From Diphasiastrum complanatum (taxonomy: Eukaryota > Streptophyta > Lycopodiopsida > Lycopodiales > Lycopodiaceae): 64,000 nt of DNA. The position numbers and the translations under genes are program-made. The stretch covers positions 66,840,485 through 66,904,484 of the forward strand of contig CM055100.1 in assembly GCA_029204225.1 (NCBI GenBank). Reading direction: 5' to 3'. Position 1 is the stretch's first letter. Every line of letters starts with the position of its first letter. Below are positions 10,441-64,000 of the stretch, one piece after another. Below the pieces are notes generated by a model. That model searched no databases, had not been told where the DNA came from, and saw only the letters and a list, made by a program, of their open reading frames with translations.

Positions 10441-12626
10441 TTTGGAGTCAATGTTGCTATGCTACACTTGTATCCGAAGAATATAAGTTTGTAGGTGGAA
10501 AACTTTGGTAATAGCTGGTAGCTTTTGTTTGATATAATTTTTCCTGTCAATGTACTTTTCTTGGGACGTCGACACATGACACCAAAGTTGGCCTAACAAA
10601 TTTGGTATGGGTGAAATAATCTAGGCAAATGATGCCCTATAGTCTAGGTTGTATTACGTTTATGTTATAAACTTGTAATTAATTGGAACATAAGTGTGTA
10701 AACTGGTTGTTGTTTTGGGCTCAATAGCCTCAAACGATCTTGGCACTTATGGCTTGTATAGGAAAAGTAAAATCTCTAACAAATTTTCTCTCGAGAGAAT
10801 GAAAAAGTCTTGGAGATCCACCTCTATATACATAGCCCAGGTGGGGTCACCTCCAACCAAAGGAGTCACGCCTGACCACGACACGTGTCAGTTGTGCACA
10901 CTGTCGTTGGTCCAAAAAAAGGGTCACCTCACGGCAATAGGACATTGACACGTGGCACCGAATTGACCTATAGCTCCAGACCAGCGTTTTGTCCCATAGA
11001 ATGAGACCGTCACCTTAGATATTCCATTACGTGCCCTTATGGGTACATAACATAATGACAATTGCTTGACTCAAGTTGAAGAGATGAGTCACTCGTATGA
11101 AATTAACATGTGTAATTAAGCTATTATTGCACAAGTTGACCATAGAAAGTAGAGCTTCTTGTGCCAAAAAGGGTGTGCTCTTGGTCATCATTTAGGGTTT
11201 CTGGCTTGTTGACAATATAATTATGGATTATCTATTTGATCGATTTGTTGTAAAGTGATAAAGTTTGCAATGGCAGTATCTGACAAGCTGAATCCCTATT
11301 GTGGCTAGATGCTTAAAGCTCTCGAGCGACCATTGTGTCAAAGATCATCACCAAAGGCATCAACTAATCAGCTTGTCATAAGGATGATGTCCAATTGTTG
11401 ATGCATCATTTAGTGACAATTTTCAAAATGCACTATTGCTTGGAAGTAAAAGTTGAATTCGTATGAATAAGAGCTCAACAATATAGTCTTGGTCTCATAC
11501 ATTTCATGCAATATAGCCCATAAATTAATCCAATATCACTTTTTAAATTCTTTCTATTTATGCATAGATAAGAACAACGCAAGTTCTTGTATGCAAGTAC
11601 CATGTTATGAATATGTAAGCCATGTAGCATCACTTCAAAACGACTATTTTCGTTATTGACCTCGACTTAGCCAGGATTTGTGGACTAGAAAATACAGTAG
11701 TGGGCATCATGCTTAACATAATTTGAGTAGCTTAGATCTAACACAAATCTAGGATAGGCTTATTAGTCCGAGATTAAGCTGTCTCTTTGGAGGACATTTA
11801 GCTTCATCATCCCATTGTACATTTGTGCTCTATATTGATTAGTGAAGCTCTTTCACTTTGTCTCTCTATGTTTTGTGAGTTATTAACATTCTTTTCGTTT
11901 TATGGGATGTCATCTCTTCTTGCTATGTTTTGCGAAATTTTCGTCATACGTTTTCACTATATTACCTTGTGATTTATTGGAAAGGGATTTATTTCTGGAA
12001 AGTGGATTTTCGAAGTAATTGCTGGTATGATGCAATATTTTGAGCACTGGAGTTCGAACATTATTGCAAAATTTCTGGTGAAAGTGCAAAGTTCAAACGT
12101 TTAGAAAAATGTACAATTATTGTTTTTTAGATTTTAAACCAAATTGAGACCTTTATTCTTTTGTTTAAAATGAATTTCGTTGATGAAGCCCATAAAGTCA
12201 ACAGTTGTGCTTCGTTCATCTGCTGTATTTGAGTGTTGAATTATCATTGCAGAGAGACTTATATGCTTTGCATCCAACCTAATTTGTGTGTGATTTATGG
12301 TGGTAAAACAGGCATAATTATTTGATACGCAATGTCAGCGAAGGGAAGGATTTTGGCCCTTTTGTTGTTGCCAGTTTAGAGTATAACACTAGAAATACGT
12401 TCATTGTTCAAAGTGGCACTCGGGTGCTTCTACTGAGAGTAATGATTGTGCCAATCTCTTTGGAGATGGGACTCCTCCCATTGCCAAACATCGTAGGAAA
12501 GAAATTCGCATCATGTCCGTTGGCTTGGCGCCATTTTTGCTATTAATAAAGTTGATCAAAGGTTGCGTTTGAGAGTAATGAGTTTGTCGAGGACTGCGGA
12601 GATTGTGGTTTTCCAATTGCCAATCC
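10441..12626. other. Upstream region of the CstF77 gene, no further gene seen
   Basis: No coding domain recognised. Two ACGTG-core elements lie at 10,880-10,889 (GACACGTGTC) and about 10,949-10,957 (ACACGTGGC), in a short GC-richer island (10,830-11,000) that looks like part of an old element. An imperfect duplication lies at 12,435-12,500 versus 12,571-12,636, just before the chosen start codon. A 74-codon open frame at 12,322-12,546 overlaps the first copy; I treat it as 5' leader or chance. No clear TATA box or transcription start can be assigned. Confidence 0.45.
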
Positions 12627-61955
<49,329 letters not shown>

Positions 61956-62129
61956 TGCCACTGTGTTTAGCTGGCTGCTTTTGTGTGATGCAAGGTTCTC
62001 CAATATCAGATATAACTTTGCACTTTTATCTATTAAGATTTGTAACTTCACATTAGACCCATCCTTTTGTGTTGGGTCTTATAATTGAATTTAGAATTTA
62101 GATTTAACCACAATTTGTGGTTGATACGC

Positions 62130-62182
<53 letters not shown>

Positions 62183-63300
62183 CCCACCCTTTCCCAAAAG
62201 TGCCCGTACACAGGTCCTCTAAAAACTTGAGCATATCTACACCAGAAGAGCATCAAGGAAGATTGACTCAGCTTATCAAGAAAACAAGGTAAAAACATGC
62301 TGTCGATGGCCTGAGGAGTTATTGAACAAAATATGAAGAATGGAATGCTGAAGACCATTAACAAATTTCCAACAATTTAAACTTGTACTGCTTATGCATA
62401 TTGGAAGTACCACAGCTTGCAACCACAATATCATGGCCTTTTTTGTTGCCAAAGCATCCACTTAGAACTTGCTTGATTATATAGACTTACAACTAATGTT
62501 TAAGCTTGACAATACTGTTTCCACCCGGTTCAGAATCAACCTTTTCAGAATCATAAGCATCAACATGAATCGTAGCTCTGAACCGGGCCCGACCCGAAAG
62601 AATCGGCAAATCTTTTTTTTTTTTTGCGTTTGTTCTGATGTAATGCTAGAAAACATGTTAAGTAATATCAAATGTTTCTAAAATCTTATAACTAGATTGC
62701 TACTAAACATGCATTTGAAAGTTTGTTGTTGCTTCTAAAGATGAAACTAAATTAGTGTTCGCAACTTAACTGTTCGTAGAAAATAAAAATTAGAATCATG
62801 ATACTCCAGTCTCCCATCAATTATCATCAGTTAACAGCAGCCTTTACACACTACTACAATGTAGTTAGTAATTACTAATTGTAAGTAGTGAGCACTGAGC
62901 AGTTACTAGTAAGCTAAGTACATTGGATAAACGTTGAACCTTGAATCGAAATTTGAAAGTTGCAACTTGCAACTTACATTGAAAGCAAAATCAAATAGCA
63001 TTCGAGCGTACAATGAAGTTATGATCTATATAGTGAAAGAGTTGCAGATCGTAATGCTCCTGAAAAAGCATATTTAGAATATAGAGTAAAACCTTCCATC
63101 AATCAACAAGATCAGTGTAAGCCGAGTCCTCTCCATAACTGGTATCAAACTATACGCATGTCACAAATAATACATATGATACAAAATGAGCTAAACAATG
63201 AACAATTAATGGCAAAAGAATTGAATCAAGAGTCATAACTCATGAGTCAACTGTGGTCTGCTGTCTATCATAATAATGTGCTAGTAGAATCTAGGCTATA
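61956..63300 (+). other. 3' flank of CstF77, probable 3' UTR then intergenic
   Basis: The first about 150 bp after the stop are AT-rich and presumably 3' UTR. A TC tract occupies 62,132-62,179 but has no LINE hairpin or AATAAA before it. A T-run is at about 62,612-62,625. No gene recognised. Confidence 0.5.
62132..62179. repeat. TC microsatellite downstream of CstF77
   Basis: About 48 bp of TC followed by CCCCCACCC. No LINE tail precedes it, so this looks like an unoccupied TC site. Confidence 0.9.
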
Positions 63301-63306
63301 ATATAT

Positions 63307-63793
63307 CTCTAGGTAACCCTTCTCTTGGTCCTAGTTGGGGGAGGCATCCTAGCCTGGGCCTCATGCACATGCTCCTCTCCCTCCTCATCACCATCATCCT
63401 CACCAAAATTGAACTTTGAAGACTCAAGACCCATGAGGTGATCTAGATAGTAGAATCTAGATAGTACATACTACAATCTTGAAAGTTGATTGAAATACAA
63501 GATTCAAGTAATTAAATTTTAATTATCAAAATTGAACTTTGAAGACTCAAGACCCAAGAGGTGACCTAGATAGTAGAATCTAGATAGTACATATTACAAT
63601 CTTGAAAGCTGATTGAAATACAAGAGTCAAGTAATCAAATTTCAATTATCAAGCAAGGCTCAAGCCTCAAGAGTCAAGCCTACCGGATCGTGCAATAGAC
63701 TCGCGATGCAAGAGGGCACATATATTCCCCTCTTCCTCTGACCTAGGTGGTAAATCAAGGACCTTGGCGATGTTGATCTCGTCAGGATTTACC
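63307..63793 (-). pseudogene. Possible minus-strand coding tail in two pieces, unidentified
   Basis: On the minus strand, after a ctttag acceptor-like site at 63,793, the frame reads NPDEINIAKVLDLPPRSEEE then GNICALLHRESIARSGR (to about 63,680). A second piece at 63,410-63,307 reads GEDDGDEEGEEHVHEAQARM then PPPTRTKRRVT and a stop. An acidic stretch followed by a basic end is seen in some plant transposase C-termini, but I cannot name the family. The tandem duplication at 63,405-63,650 lies between the pieces. Confidence 0.25.
63405..63650. repeat. 123-bp tandem duplication
   Basis: Copies start AAAATTGAACTTTGAAGAC at 63,405 and 63,528 and differ at a few bases (e.g. CCCATGAGGTGATC versus CCCAAGAGGTGACC). 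Confidence 0.95.
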
Positions 63794-64000
63794 TAAAGTT
63801 TTTTAAATTAATTAAATATCCACGACTAGTCATTCATTTGTGTCACATGTGACACAAATTCATAAATTACAAATGGTTCATGAATTATCAAAGTTAAAAA
63901 TTAAATTGCAACTTTCAAGACTTCAAGTAGTAAGTACCAAGATTCAAATGATAAGTTTCAACACTAAGAAAGACATTAGAATTTAGAAGGGCCAAGGAGT

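Noticed and set aside
12322-12546. 74-codon ORF just upstream of CstF77
   Set aside because: No domain and no splice path joins it to exon 2 in frame; more likely leader or chance.

Overview
The window is plant nuclear DNA dominated by one very long protein-coding gene and by retrotransposon debris. The gene is a plant homologue of CstF77, the cleavage stimulation factor 77 kDa subunit (suppressor of forked / RNA14 family). It lies on the + strand from about 12,627 to 61,955. I traced 24 coding exons; they join without a frame break into 2,517 nt (838 codons plus stop). The same protein is encoded by a compact gene in small-genome plants, whereas here about 95% of a 49-kb span is intron. Oversized, transposon-filled introns with ordinary exons suggest a large-genome land plant such as a fern or a gymnosperm. 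That is inference; no marker here fixes the species.

Layout. 1-3,160: an eroded + strand Copia polyprotein (integrase end, start of reverse transcriptase), split by a 2.13-kb non-autonomous CACTA DNA transposon with a 3-bp target duplication. 3,259-5,400: a minus-strand Copia remnant and an unidentified frameshifted coding remnant. 5,400-8,700: nothing convincing. 8,740-10,440: another decayed Copia. 10,440-12,626: upstream region of the CstF77 gene. 12,627-61,955: the gene. 61,956-64,000: 3' flank with a TC tract, a 123-bp tandem duplication and a possible minus-strand coding tail.

The introns hold the most interesting material. Intron 2 contains a complete, young, non-autonomous LTR element (14,709-17,741) with two LTRs, primer binding site, polypurine tract, a gag remnant only, and the target duplication TGTAC. 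It sits inside what looks like an older Copia LTR. Introns 4 and 12 each hold a head-to-tail stack of non-LTR retrotransposon (LINE) pieces, all in the sense orientation. Almost every piece starts exactly where the TC microsatellite ending the previous piece stops. The 3' tails share a small hairpin of fixed geometry (5-bp stem, 4-nt loop) with compensatory base changes, followed in most by AATAAA and the TC run. I read this as a LINE family that targets (TC)n tracts, with derivatives that kept ORF1 but lost most or all of ORF2. This is the best candidate for an undescribed system in the window.

CstF77 is a scaffold of the 3'-end cleavage and polyadenylation machinery. The sense-strand LINE tails therefore place AATAAA signals followed by pyrimidine-rich tracts inside introns of a polyadenylation-factor gene, a family known in animals to autoregulate by intronic polyadenylation. 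Two introns (8 and 13) appear to use GC-AG splice sites. All calls come from reading the sequence by eye; no database search was run.
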